From Prochlorococcus sp. MIT 1223 (GTDB lineage: Bacteria; Cyanobacteriota; Cyanobacteriia; PCC-6307; Cyanobiaceae), in contig NZ_CP139303.1 of NCBI RefSeq assembly GCF_034092465.1, positions 1,640,865 through 1,704,864 on the forward strand: a stretch of DNA of 64,000 bases. Reading direction: 5' to 3'. The notes beneath the pieces are model-generated. The model searched no databases and had not been told where the DNA came from. It saw nothing but the letters and a program-made list of their open reading frames with translations. The position numbers were made by a program, and so were the translations under genes. Below are positions 35,678 through 44,211 of this stretch, one piece after another (positions within the stretch are counted from its first letter, which is position 1; each line of letters opens with the position of its first letter).

Positions 35678-38446
35678 ATGGCGCACACATTGGTTATTGT
35701 TGAAAGTCCGACAAAGGCAAGAACTATAAGAGGGTTTTTGCCAAAGGACTTTGAAGTTGTTGCCTCAATGGGGCATGTTAGAGATCTCCCTAACAATGCT
35801 AGTGAGATTCCAGCTTCTCAAAAAGGTGAGAAATGGGCAAAGATTGGTGTAAACACCACTGCCGATTTTGAACCTTTATATGTAGTACCTAAAGATAAAA
35901 AGAAAGTAGTCAAAGAATTAAAGGCTTCTCTAAAAGGCGCTACTCAGCTTTTACTAGCAACTGATGAAGATAGGGAAGGAGAGAGCATTAGTTGGCACTT
36001 AATGCAGATTCTTGCTCCAAAGATACCTGTTAAGAGAATGGTTTTTCATGAAATAACCAAGGAGGCTATTGCAAAGGCTTTAAATAAAACAAGGGATGTT
36101 GACCTTGAATTAGTTCATGCACAAGAAACAAGAAGAATTCTTGATCGTCTTGTTGGTTATACTTTGTCCCCTTTGCTTTGGAAGAAGGTATCCTGGGGAT
36201 TATCCGCTGGGCGGGTTCAGTCAGTTGCAGTACGATTATTAGTACAAAGAGAAAGATCTCGAAGAGCTTTTAGAAGCGGTAGCTATTGGGATTTAAAGGC
36301 AAAATTGGAGCAAGATAATATTAATTTTGACGCTAGGTTAGTGATTCTTGAGGGCAAAAAAGTTGCGACAGGAAATGATTTTGATGAAGCTACTGGAAAA
36401 TTAAAAGAGGGAAGAAATGTAAGGCTTCTCGACGAAAGTGAGGCGAAAAATCTTTCCATTAAATTAGAGAAAACTCAATGGAAAGTATCTTCAGTTGAAG
36501 AGAAACCCTCTATTCGAAGACCTGTTCCTCCTTTTACGACAAGCACCCTTCAGCAAGAATCAAATAGAAAACTTCGTCTTTCAGCAAGAGAGACCATGAG
36601 ATGTGCCCAAGCCCTTTATGAGAAAGGTTTTATTACATATATGCGTACGGATTCAGTTCATTTGTCTGATCAAGCAATTAAGGCAGCAAGGGAATGTGTC
36701 TGTTCTAGATATGGTGATGAATATTTAACTGATAAGCCAAGGCAGTACAGCAACAAGACTCGTAATACCCAGGAAGCCCATGAAGCAATAAGACCAGCCG
36801 GCGAAACTTTTAAGACGCCTAAGGGAACTGGTTTGCAAGGAAGAGACTTATCTCTTTATGAATTGATTTGGAAAAGGACTGTTGCCAGTCAAATGCCAGA
36901 TGCTCGTTTAACGATGCTTTCAGTTGAGCTGAATGCTGAAGAAGCTACTTTTAGATCAAATGGAAAAAGAATTGATTTTCCAGGATTTTTTAGAGCTTAT
37001 GTTGAAGGTAGTGACGATCCTGAAGCGGCGTTAGAAGGGCAAGAAGTTCTTTTGCCAAATCTTTCAGTGGATGATTCACCTACTTCCAACGAAGTAGAGG
37101 CTTTTGAGCATCAAACCCAACCTCCTGCTAGATATAGTGAAGCATCCCTTGTTAAAACCCTTGAAAAAGAAGGGATTGGGAGGCCCTCGACCTATGCGAG
37201 CATTATTGGAACTATTGTCGATAGAGGATATTCACTTCTTCAAAACAATTCATTAACTCCAAGTTTTACGGCTTTTGCTGTTACCGCTTTACTTGAGGAA
37301 CATTTTCCGGAATTGGTTGATACAAGCTTTACCGCGAAAATGGAGTCAACCTTAGATGACATTTCAACTGGGAAAGTTGACTGGCTTCCCTATCTAAAGA
37401 AATTTTATAAAGGAGATGAGGGGCTGGAATCCCAAGTTCATCTAAGAGAAGGCGATATTGATGGAGGAGAATTTCGCTCAATTTCATTAGAAGGTCTTTC
37501 TTGTTTAGTTCGACTTGGTAAATACGGTACTTATTTAGAATCAAAATATTCGGGAGAAGATGGGAAGCCAATTACAGCATCTATTCCTGAAGAGACTACA
37601 CCTGCAGATTTAGATGACGAAAAAGCAGAGTTAATATTAAAACAAAAGGCTCAAGGTCCAGAGTCACTGGGCATTGATCCAGAAACGGGAGAAGATATTT
37701 ACATTCTTTTAGGTAAATATGGACCGTACGTTCAAAGAGGAGAAATTACCGAAGAGACCCCCAAGCCAAAGCGCTCATCACTACCTAAAGGTGTTAAGTC
37801 AGAAGATTTAACTCTTAACGATGCTCTTGGGTTACTTCAATTGCCAAGAACTCTGGGAGAACATTCTGAAGGTGGTCGTATTCAAGCTGGTTTAGGTCGA
37901 TTTGGACCATATGTTGTTTGGAGCAAAGGTAAAGGAGAGAGGGACTATCGTTCTTTAAAAGGTGAAGATGATGTTTTAACAGTAGATATTGATAGAGCTC
38001 TTGAACTTCTTGCAATGCCTAAAAGAGGAAGGGGAGGAAGAACCGCATTAAGAGATCTTGGAATCCCGAAGAATAGTAAAGAAAATATACAAGTTTTTGA
38101 TGGACCATATGGACTTTATGTGAAACAAGGAAAGATAAATGCTTCATTGCCAGAAGGGAAAAAAGCTGATCAAATTACTCTTGAAGAAGCCATAGAATTA
38201 TTGTCAGCAAAAGTTGCGAGTAAAAAAACAACCAAAGCTAAAACAACCAAAGCTAAAACAACCAAAGCTAAAACAACCAAAGCTAAAACAACCAAAGCTA
38301 AAACAACCAAAGCTAAAACAACCAAAGCTAAAACTACTCCAACTAAAAAAGTCGCTTCTAAAACTGCGGTAAAGAAACCTACTACGACTAAGACGGGTAG
38401 ATTACGTGCTAGTGCAGTAAGGATAATTAAGCCTGGGGAAATTTAA
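35678..38446 (+). CDS. topA: DNA topoisomerase I
   Basis: Type IA topoisomerase relaxing negative supercoils. I chose the ATG at 35678 (MAHTLVIVESPTKA), as family proteins start this way; the frame is open to a GTG at 35654. TOPRIM motifs are VESPTKART and ATDEDREGESISWHL. The active-site tyrosine is in GFITYMRTDSVHLSD near residue 320. The middle and C-terminal parts contain several short topoisomerase C-repeats (for example LGKYGPYVQRG and LGRFGPYVVW). The tail is Lys/Thr/Ala-rich, with seven exact KTTKA repeats, and would bind nucleic acid non-specifically. Its stop overlaps the next start. Confidence 0.96.
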   Translation: MAHTLVIVESPTKARTIRGFLPKDFEVVASMGHVRDLPNNASEIPASQKGEKWAKIGVNTTADFEPLYVVPKDKKKVVKELKASLKGATQLLLATDEDREGESISWHLMQILAPKIPVKRMVFHEITKEAIAKALNKTRDVDLELVHAQETRRILDRLVGYTLSPLLWKKVSWGLSAGRVQSVAVRLLVQRERSRRAFRSGSYWDLKAKLEQDNINFDARLVILEGKKVATGNDFDEATGKLKEGRNVRLLDESEAKNLSIKLEKTQWKVSSVEEKPSIRRPVPPFTTSTLQQESNRKLRLSARETMRCAQALYEKGFITYMRTDSVHLSDQAIKAARECVCSRYGDEYLTDKPRQYSNKTRNTQEAHEAIRPAGETFKTPKGTGLQGRDLSLYELIWKRTVASQMPDARLTMLSVELNAEEATFRSNGKRIDFPGFFRAYVEGSDDPEAALEGQEVLLPNLSVDDSPTSNEVEAFEHQTQPPARYSEASLVKTLEKEGIGRPSTYASIIGTIVDRGYSLLQNNSLTPSFTAFAVTALLEEHFPELVDTSFTAKMESTLDDISTGKVDWLPYLKKFYKGDEGLESQVHLREGDIDGGEFRSISLEGLSCLVRLGKYGTYLESKYSGEDGKPITASIPEETTPADLDDEKAELILKQKAQGPESLGIDPETGEDIYILLGKYGPYVQRGEITEETPKPKRSSLPKGVKSEDLTLNDALGLLQLPRTLGEHSEGGRIQAGLGRFGPYVVWSKGKGERDYRSLKGEDDVLTVDIDRALELLAMPKRGRGGRTALRDLGIPKNSKENIQVFDGPYGLYVKQGKINASLPEGKKADQITLEEAIELLSAKVASKKTTKAKTTKAKTTKAKTTKAKTTKAKTTKAKTTKAKTTPTKKVASKTAVKKPTTTKTGRLRASAVRIIKPGEI
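38225..38329 (+). repeat. Seven tandem 15-bp repeats in topA
   Basis: Seven consecutive exact copies of AAAACAACCAAAGCT encode KTTKA pentapeptides in the lysine-rich tail of topoisomerase I. A further imperfect unit (AAAACTACTCCAACT) follows. Exact DNA identity, not only protein identity, points to recent slippage. Being 15 bp it keeps the reading frame. Confidence 0.95.
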
Positions 38447-38949
38447 TGATTTTATTTAGTAAAAGATTTTGTTTTAATCTAATTAAAACGATGTCTCTAT
38501 CAATTGTCTTTTTAATGCAATCATGTTCTAGCCAGAAGCTAGGTCAGCAACTCTCAAATAATTTTGACTATCCTCAGACGGAAATATCTTCATCAAACCT
38601 AAAAGAAGGATCCAAAAGAGTAGATAAGGATAAACAAAAGAAAATCTTTTCAACTAAATTACAGAATAAACCTAATAAAAATTTTATTTCCGACTCTTCA
38701 GCTGTTGGGGAAAAAGCCAAATTAAAAAAACAGAAGCCAAATAACCCTTCTAAGAAAATACTGCGTAAAATAAAATTTAAACCACAACCTTATCGAATAA
38801 CTATTAAATTGTCTGGTGCGAATCCATCTGCTCCAGCAGAATCAGTAACAAAAGCATTACGACAAGCAGGGATAAATTTTGAGGTTGAGAAAATAGAGAG
38901 GTTTAACGCCCAATCTGATATGAAAACCTCTTCCACTGTTGAGAGATAG
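38446..38949 (+). CDS. Putative lipoprotein, hypothetical
   Basis: 167-aa protein with an N-terminal signal segment and lipobox-like end (IVFLMQSCSSQ), so the Cys near residue 27 may be lipid-modified. The middle is Lys/Ser/Asn-rich and likely disordered. The C-terminal 45 residues look folded (YRITIKLSGANPSAPAESVT ... LRQAGINFEVEKIERF). I recognise no family. The start ATG overlaps the topA stop (TAATG), so it is translationally coupled to topA. Confidence 0.65.
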   Translation: MILFSKRFCFNLIKTMSLSIVFLMQSCSSQKLGQQLSNNFDYPQTEISSSNLKEGSKRVDKDKQKKIFSTKLQNKPNKNFISDSSAVGEKAKLKKQKPNNPSKKILRKIKFKPQPYRITIKLSGANPSAPAESVTKALRQAGINFEVEKIERFNAQSDMKTSSTVER

Positions 38950-38987
38950 TTATTTTGAGTAGATTTCAGAAGCGAAAAGGAGAAAGT

Positions 38988-39638
38988 GTGAAGACATTTG
39001 TAAAAATGAAAAGGCTGCAGGCTTTAAGAATTGTAGAGACATCTTATTTGTCAGCTGCAACTTCATTGATTTGGATGGCCCTTTATTACTTGCCTATAGG
39101 CGGAGCACTATTCAGGCTTGCACTTCCATTGCCTTTGGCTTTATTGCATATAAGAAGAGGTTCTAAGGCTGCATTTGAAGGAGTATCTTTATCCGTTTTA
39201 CTTTTGATTGTTTTGATGGGGCCAGTTAGAGGGCCCTTAATACTTTTCCCATACGGCATACTCTCTTTTTGGATTGGTTGGTGTTGGTATAAAAATTGGA
39301 ATTGGTGGATTAGCTGGATTGTCGGGGTTTTTATTGGGGTGGGAGGGTTCCTGGTTCGAGTTATTGTTCTTTCTCTTTTGGTCGGAGAAAACCTTTGGGT
39401 GATTATTACTCGAGCAGGCGCTTCGCTTATAGAGAGGTTCGTTGATTTGTTCAATCTTCCTTTTAGTCCTGATACGGCACAAGTTCAATTAGTAGCAATA
39501 GGCTTGGTTATTCTCCAAGAGGTAATTTTTGTCTTGTCTTTACATGCATTGGCTTTTTGGATTTTTCCGAGACTGCAAGCCTCCATGCCAGAACCACCAT
39601 CCTTATTAAGTGGATTGATAGCAATGGACCCACGCTGA
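38988..39638 (+). CDS. DUF2232-type multi-span membrane protein
   Basis: I chose the GTG at 38988 because AAGGAG precedes it at suitable spacing; a TTG at 38955 is possible. The 216-aa product has about five or six membrane helices (SAATSLIWMALYYLPIGG, LLLIVLMGPVRGPLILFPYG, WWISWIVGVFIGVGGFLV, LVILQEVIFVLSLHALAFWI) and a PRLQASMPEPPS tail. The pattern resembles DUF2232 membrane proteins, which may be transporter S-components, but the assignment is tentative. It lies in a plus-strand run from topA to a CobT-like gene. Confidence 0.65.
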   Translation: MKTFVKMKRLQALRIVETSYLSAATSLIWMALYYLPIGGALFRLALPLPLALLHIRRGSKAAFEGVSLSVLLLIVLMGPVRGPLILFPYGILSFWIGWCWYKNWNWWISWIVGVFIGVGGFLVRVIVLSLLVGENLWVIITRAGASLIERFVDLFNLPFSPDTAQVQLVAIGLVILQEVIFVLSLHALAFWIFPRLQASMPEPPSLLSGLIAMDPR

Positions 39639-39655
39639 TAATTAACTTTCAATTA

Positions 39656-40828
39656 ATGAAATCACAATTCTTTGAGCTATTGAGTGGAAATAAAGCCTTT
39701 GGTGTGGGCTTATCACTGGATCAAGTCAAGAATTTTCAAGAGAAATGGAAAAAGTCTCTTGATGATTTTGTTTTTTTGTTGATTCTGGCAGGTTCCAAAA
39801 CCTCGGAAGTTGAAGGAATTTCTTGGGCAGGCTCTACTCCTCAATCTCGTAGCTATACCGCATTAGCAGATGCTGATTTAGTTTTAAAGGGCCCCTTAAA
39901 ATCTAGAAAGTGGCCTTTGCCGGTATTGCCAGGAGGAGTCTCGCCGGCTCTTATTAGCTATGTCTCTTCGTGTTTTATCGGAACGAAACCTACTGTTATT
40001 GCAGCTGGTTTATTACATAAACCAACTTTTCCACATCTTTTACTTGAACCCTCATTCTCTGGGCCTGCAGATTGTTTGAGCTCAGGGAAAGCAATGAGTA
40101 AAAGTCGAGTTGATCAATTGTGGCAGGAAGGATTCTCTATGGGAGTTCGTTTAAAAACACCTTTGTTAATAACAGAATGTGTTCCAGGTGGAACAACAAC
40201 TGCACAGGCCATTCTTTGTGGGATAGGAATCGAAGTGTCTGAATTGATTAGTGGGAGTGTCTTAATTCCCCCATTCTCTTTGAAAAAAGAACTTGTTAGA
40301 AAAGGACTTGAGAATGCTGCGTTAGGACCAAACCCTTTACCTAAAAAATTACTTGCCGCTGTTGGAGATCCTTTTCAGGTAATAGCAGTAGGATTAGTTC
40401 TTGGAGCCAGGGAAGCAAAGCAGCCTGTTTTGCTAGGTGGAGGAAGTCAAATGTTAGCTGTCTTGGCTCTTGCTCTTGCCTCGATAGAACCTGAGTTGCG
40501 CTTTTCTTTTGTTGAAAACATCGCAATAGCAACAACCTCTTGGCTTGTAAAAGAGTCTCATTCTGGGAACAAATTTAATAGCTCTTTTATTCGTTTAATG
40601 GAACTTGTTTCTGATTATTTCGGTGTATGTCTTATGGGATTTTCTAGTGGATTAAGCTTTGAGGAAAGTACAAAAAAGGTACTTAGAGATTATGAACTAG
40701 GTTATGTTAAAGAAGGTGTTGGAGCAGGGGCTTTATCATTCTTAGCGAAGATGAAAGGAGTAACTTCTGCTCAACTGGTACAGGCGTGTGACCTTGCTGT
40801 TGAACAGTTGGAGTCGACTCACCATTGA
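39656..40828 (+). CDS. CobT-like nicotinate-nucleotide phosphoribosyltransferase
   Basis: 390 aa from the ATG at 39656; the frame is open to 39557 inside the upstream gene, which I reject. The protein resembles the divergent CobT family of cyanobacteria and archaea (nicotinate-nucleotide--base phosphoribosyltransferase). Visible blocks are LPGGVSPALISYVSSCFIG, ITECVPGGTTTAQAILCGIG and ALGPNPLPKKLLAAVGDPFQ, plus ARE..QPVLLGGGSQMLAV. Canonical CobT activates dimethylbenzimidazole for cobalamin. Picocyanobacteria are known to make pseudocobalamin, so its base may be adenine or it may do something else. The substrate is not decided by sequence. Confidence 0.75.
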   Translation: MKSQFFELLSGNKAFGVGLSLDQVKNFQEKWKKSLDDFVFLLILAGSKTSEVEGISWAGSTPQSRSYTALADADLVLKGPLKSRKWPLPVLPGGVSPALISYVSSCFIGTKPTVIAAGLLHKPTFPHLLLEPSFSGPADCLSSGKAMSKSRVDQLWQEGFSMGVRLKTPLLITECVPGGTTTAQAILCGIGIEVSELISGSVLIPPFSLKKELVRKGLENAALGPNPLPKKLLAAVGDPFQVIAVGLVLGAREAKQPVLLGGGSQMLAVLALALASIEPELRFSFVENIAIATTSWLVKESHSGNKFNSSFIRLMELVSDYFGVCLMGFSSGLSFEESTKKVLRDYELGYVKEGVGAGALSFLAKMKGVTSAQLVQACDLAVEQLESTHH

Positions 40829-40848
40829 TGAAAACTTGAAGATATATT

Positions 40849-41853
40849 ATGAATGACTTTCAATTTGGGAGACGTGACTTTGTCAGACTAGCTTTTGGCT
40901 CTAGTCTTTTAAGTCTAATTGGGTGTAGCAAAAGGAGTAATAGTCCTATCCTTCGGGCTGTTGGAGCAACTTTACCTAAAGAATTAATAAGGTCACTACC
41001 TTATCCTTGGACGTTTGAAAAGATTCAAAATATAGATAATATTAATCCTTATGAGCTAAGTTTAAATGAACGTATAGATCTATTAGTAGTTCAAGATGGA
41101 TGGATTAAGCGTCTCCCTTCCTCAAACCTATTACCTATAGCTTCGGAAGCTTTCTCAAAAAACCTTAGCAATAAAGCAAAAGATTATTTGAAAAAGCTCG
41201 GACCTGATTACCAAAATAAATTATTACCAATAGGTGTTACCCCTTGGGTGATGATTTTTAGGAATGGCGAGCAGTTGATAGATAAAGCAAGGAAATCTTG
41301 GAGTGTTTTACTTGACCCAAAACTAAAAGGTCAAATAATTTTTCCAAAGAGTCCAAGATTGTTGCTTTCCATAACTGATAAGATTGGAGATCCTGAACAG
41401 TTAACAATAATAAAAAGTCAGATAAAAATATATGATGATATGAATGCAATGAATTGGTTGCTTTCTGGAAAAGCTAAAGTTGCCATTTTGCCATTACAAC
41501 GCTGTATAGCTAGTTTAATACGTGACTCTCGGCTTAGTGCCATCCTTCCCGAAACAGGAGCGCCTTTAAACTGGTCCTTACTCGCAAGACCATTTTCAAG
41601 TCAAACCTTGCCTCCCTTGCCGTGGTTAACAAATTCAACAAAAACTCCATTGTCAACAAGATTACTTGCGAAAGGTTGGATACCTCCCATTCCTTATATA
41701 GAACTTGTTGAGCAAAAAGATTTTATTAGAAGTGATTTTCAGTCGGCCATTTTACCTTCATATGAAGTATGGGAAAAATGTTGGCCAATCTTACCTTTAA
41801 CTCAAGAGGAAGAGAAAAGCTTAGAAAGAAGATGGCGTAACTCAATCCCATAG
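40849..41853 (+). CDS. Tat-exported solute-binding lipoprotein (polyamine-binding-like)
   Basis: 334-aa protein beginning with a twin-arginine-like signal, FGRRDFVRLAFGSSLLSLIGC, ending in a lipobox cysteine near residue 24. The rest resembles a periplasmic binding protein of the spermidine/putrescine or iron-type class (DLLVVQDGWIKRLPSSNLLP, GVTPWVMIFR, WSVLLDPKLKGQIIFPKSPR). No permease or ATPase lies beside it, so it may not belong to an importer. It is 20 nt behind the CobT-like gene and overlaps the convergent reductase gene by 12 nt. Confidence 0.75.
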   Translation: MNDFQFGRRDFVRLAFGSSLLSLIGCSKRSNSPILRAVGATLPKELIRSLPYPWTFEKIQNIDNINPYELSLNERIDLLVVQDGWIKRLPSSNLLPIASEAFSKNLSNKAKDYLKKLGPDYQNKLLPIGVTPWVMIFRNGEQLIDKARKSWSVLLDPKLKGQIIFPKSPRLLLSITDKIGDPEQLTIIKSQIKIYDDMNAMNWLLSGKAKVAILPLQRCIASLIRDSRLSAILPETGAPLNWSLLARPFSSQTLPPLPWLTNSTKTPLSTRLLAKGWIPPIPYIELVEQKDFIRSDFQSAILPSYEVWEKCWPILPLTQEEEKSLERRWRNSIP

Positions 41854-42978
41854 CCTTCGGCGTGGCTTATCTATTAATTTGAGATGTATGTCTTTTAGTA
41901 GATCTGGTATCTCTAAATGGTATGGACAACGTGGTAAGCAATCCCCACAGTTATTGCATGCACTTGCATCAACGGTTTCCCACCAATGACCAGCTTTATT
42001 AATCAAGTTATACCGTTCTTTTGCAAATGCCTGCAAGTCATGGCCAACAGTGAGGTTCCTTAGTCTTAATATTTCCGGGATTGGGATTTGCTTGGGACAT
42101 GGTAAGCATGCTTTACATTGACCACAAAAGTCATTCCCTAATCGAGTACGCCGTATAGAATTAAGCCTTTCAATTGATCGCTGTTCTTCTTGGCTTAGAG
42201 GTCCATCTGCTGAAGAAAGTTTTTGAGGTAATCTTAGGTCTTCTGTTTTTGAAGCTCCTACAGTCAAAGTAGAGATACCTTGTGCTATTAAGTACCTATA
42301 GGCAAGTTCAATTGGCGGAATTGGCTTGCAGTCTTCAATAAGCATTTGACTTGGATTTTGTAATTGACCACCTTTATCTGCAGGTGAAATAGCCATAACG
42401 CCCATACCTTGCTTTATGGCAAGTTTTGCGAGAGGAATTCTTTGTGGATCGAGTAAATGAAGGTGCAAACTGCAGAAAACAAATCTGTTGCTGTTGATAG
42501 CTTTTTGGATAAGAGGTATAGAGCCATGTGAACTAAAGCCTATTTGGTCTATGAGGTTCTCTTGTTGTGCCCATGTCAATAGATCAGCCCCTTCTCCATT
42601 TAGTGCCCATTCGAGATGTTCATTGAGGTTGATCCCGTGAACGGCTAAGTTGTCTATTTTGGATATGCGTAACCTTGACAAAATATTCTTGATTTCACTT
42701 TTACCTTCATCAAAACTTATACCAGGTTGAATCTTGCTTGTAACTATTAATCCTCCTTCAGGTAATTTATTCTTTAACTTAAGTCGCTGTATTGAATCTC
42801 CTAGAAAATCTTCCGCAGGCCCATAAGCTGGAGCAGTCTCTATATGATTAATACCTGCAGCAATTGCTGATTCTAGAACCTTATACATTTGTTGAGAAGA
42901 TTCAATTGCTCTCATTGTCCCTAAGGTAAAAAGACTTACCTGGGAGTTTGGACCGAAACTTCTTCGATTAAAACTCAT
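41842..42978 (-). CDS. Aldo/keto reductase with C-terminal ferredoxin-type domain
   Basis: 378-aa protein. The first 270 residues form an aldo/keto reductase barrel with the catalytic tyrosine region HIETAPAYGPAEDFLGDS and VTSKI. The C-terminal 100 residues carry cysteine clusters CGQCKACLPCPKQIPIPE and CNNCGDCLPRCPYHLEIPD, enough for one or two [4Fe-4S] clusters. This fused AKR/Fe-S architecture is known in bacteria, and its substrate is unsettled. It would be cytosolic. It overlaps the binding lipoprotein gene by 12 nt, tail to tail. Confidence 0.85.
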   Translation of the reverse strand: MSFNRRSFGPNSQVSLFTLGTMRAIESSQQMYKVLESAIAAGINHIETAPAYGPAEDFLGDSIQRLKLKNKLPEGGLIVTSKIQPGISFDEGKSEIKNILSRLRISKIDNLAVHGINLNEHLEWALNGEGADLLTWAQQENLIDQIGFSSHGSIPLIQKAINSNRFVFCSLHLHLLDPQRIPLAKLAIKQGMGVMAISPADKGGQLQNPSQMLIEDCKPIPPIELAYRYLIAQGISTLTVGASKTEDLRLPQKLSSADGPLSQEEQRSIERLNSIRRTRLGNDFCGQCKACLPCPKQIPIPEILRLRNLTVGHDLQAFAKERYNLINKAGHWWETVDASACNNCGDCLPRCPYHLEIPDLLKDIHLKLIDKPRRRLWD

Positions 42979-43094
42979 GTTTGACTAGAATTATCTAAAA
43001 AAATCATTGCAATACAAATCAAAAGATTTTTTACCACTGTCTACTGATTCATTTATATAATTATGATCGTTTTTCCCCGTTTTCGCTCTAGTTA

Positions 43095-43739
43095 ATGTTT
43101 ACTGGTTTAATTCAAGCTGTGGGGAAGATTTGTCGTCAAGACAAAAGGCTGCTAATTAAGGGATGTAAACCCTTCGAACCTTTATCTTTAGGAGATAGTG
43201 TTTCTGTAGATGGCGTTTGCTTAACGGTTGTTGAGATATCTCCTAATAGTTTCTTCGCAGATGTTAGTGAAGAAACATTGATGAGAACAACCTTGGGAGA
43301 GAAATCACAGAAGAATGATTTTGTTAACCTTGAGCCCGCATTAAGACTTTCAGATCGATTAGGAGGTCACTTGGTTAGCGGACATATAGATGGGCTTGGT
43401 GAAGTTATTTCTATAGAAGAACTAAAACAATCGTGGATCATCAAATTGCGTTGGCAAGTTGTTGACTATGGAAAATATATATGTGAGAAGGGAAGTATCT
43501 GCCTTAATGGAACAAGTTTAACCATTGCAGATTGCACTAATGATGGAAATATTTTTTCTATTGCAGTAATACCCCATACTTGGCTAAACACCTCGTTGCA
43601 ATATTTATCTATAGGATCCTTGGTTAATTTAGAAGCCGATATTATGGCGAAATATGCTGAGAGAATATTGAGTAAAGCTAAAACACCTTTAACAGAAAAT
43701 ATTTCCAATGAGTGGTTACAGACTCATGGGTGGATTTGA
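43095..43739 (+). CDS. ribE: Riboflavin synthase alpha chain
   Basis: Forms riboflavin from two lumazine molecules by dismutation. The 214-aa product starts with the diagnostic MFTGLIQAVG and shows two lumazine-binding half-domains: SVSVDGVCLTVVEI with GHLVSGHIDGLG in the first, and SICLNGTSLTIAD with IAVIPHTWLNTSL in the second. Length is normal. No FMN-riboswitch-like leader is visible in the 116-nt upstream gap. Confidence 0.95.
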   Translation: MFTGLIQAVGKICRQDKRLLIKGCKPFEPLSLGDSVSVDGVCLTVVEISPNSFFADVSEETLMRTTLGEKSQKNDFVNLEPALRLSDRLGGHLVSGHIDGLGEVISIEELKQSWIIKLRWQVVDYGKYICEKGSICLNGTSLTIADCTNDGNIFSIAVIPHTWLNTSLQYLSIGSLVNLEADIMAKYAERILSKAKTPLTENISNEWLQTHGWI

Positions 43740-43760
43740 AAAGCTTTTTCTTTAGGTGAT

Positions 43761-44114
43761 TTATTTAAGAGGAACTAAATATATAGCGCCTGAGTCTTTT
43801 TTGATATCTATTTTGAACTCTTGGCCAGGTTCTAATCCAAGTTTTTTTGTGTAAGCATGACCGATTAGCAGATTGCCATTTCCATGGACACGGGTTCTGA
43901 ATTCAGCTTGTCTCCCTCTTGAAGACCTATTGCCAGCCCTTCCAGGACCATTTGATCTGAGCTTGATGCCTTTGGCTTCTACAAGTGCTCTATAAAAACT
44001 TTTACGTAGTACCCTTCCGCTTGGTCCTACATAGCCACAGCCTTTGGCGATTTCGTCCTCTGGCAAGTGGCTTAGAGATCTGTTTTTATCCAGTAGTTCT
44101 TTTCCTACAAGCAT
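43761..44114 (-). CDS. abrB: Cyanobacterial AbrB-type transcription regulator
   Basis: 117-aa cyAbrB protein. The N-terminal part includes LPEDEIAKGCGYVGPSGRVL, typical of the cyanobacterial family; the C-terminal half has the swapped-hairpin DNA-binding region (AEFRTRVHGNGNLLIGHAYTKKL, GLEPGQEFKI). CyAbrB proteins regulate carbon, nitrogen and stress genes in cyanobacteria. A perfect 12-bp inverted repeat lies 17 nt upstream of its start and could be an autoregulatory site. Confidence 0.88.
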   Translation of the reverse strand: MLVGKELLDKNRSLSHLPEDEIAKGCGYVGPSGRVLRKSFYRALVEAKGIKLRSNGPGRAGNRSSRGRQAEFRTRVHGNGNLLIGHAYTKKLGLEPGQEFKIDIKKDSGAIYLVPLK

Positions 44115-44131
44115 TTACTTGTTTTATTTAA

Positions 44132-44168
44132 TTGCATTAATTCTGACGAATAACTGGAATTAATGCAA
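44132..44168. promoter_or_regulatory. Perfect 12-bp inverted repeat between abrB and ctaE
   Basis: TTGCATTAATTC at 44132-44143 and GAATTAATGCAA at 44157-44168 are separated by 13 nt. The site is 17 nt upstream of the abrB start and 43 nt downstream of the ctaE stop, both on the minus strand. It could be an operator for abrB or, as RNA, a terminator-like hairpin after ctaCDE, though no T tract follows. Confidence 0.6.
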
Positions 44169-44211
44169 CAAAATAATTGTAATCCTTCTAATTGGTATCA
44201 ATTTTAGTCTC

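Noticed and set aside
38225-38329. Tandem repeats as a CRISPR array
   Set aside because: Units are contiguous 15-mers without spacers and lie inside the topA reading frame.
39341-39366. tRNA T-arm-like sequence (CTGGTTCGAG)
   Set aside because: No acceptor or anticodon stem around it, and it lies within a membrane-protein reading frame.
39557-39655. Longer start of the CobT-like gene
   Set aside because: The added 33 residues overlap the upstream gene and do not fit the family; the ATG at 39656 leaves a 17-nt gap.
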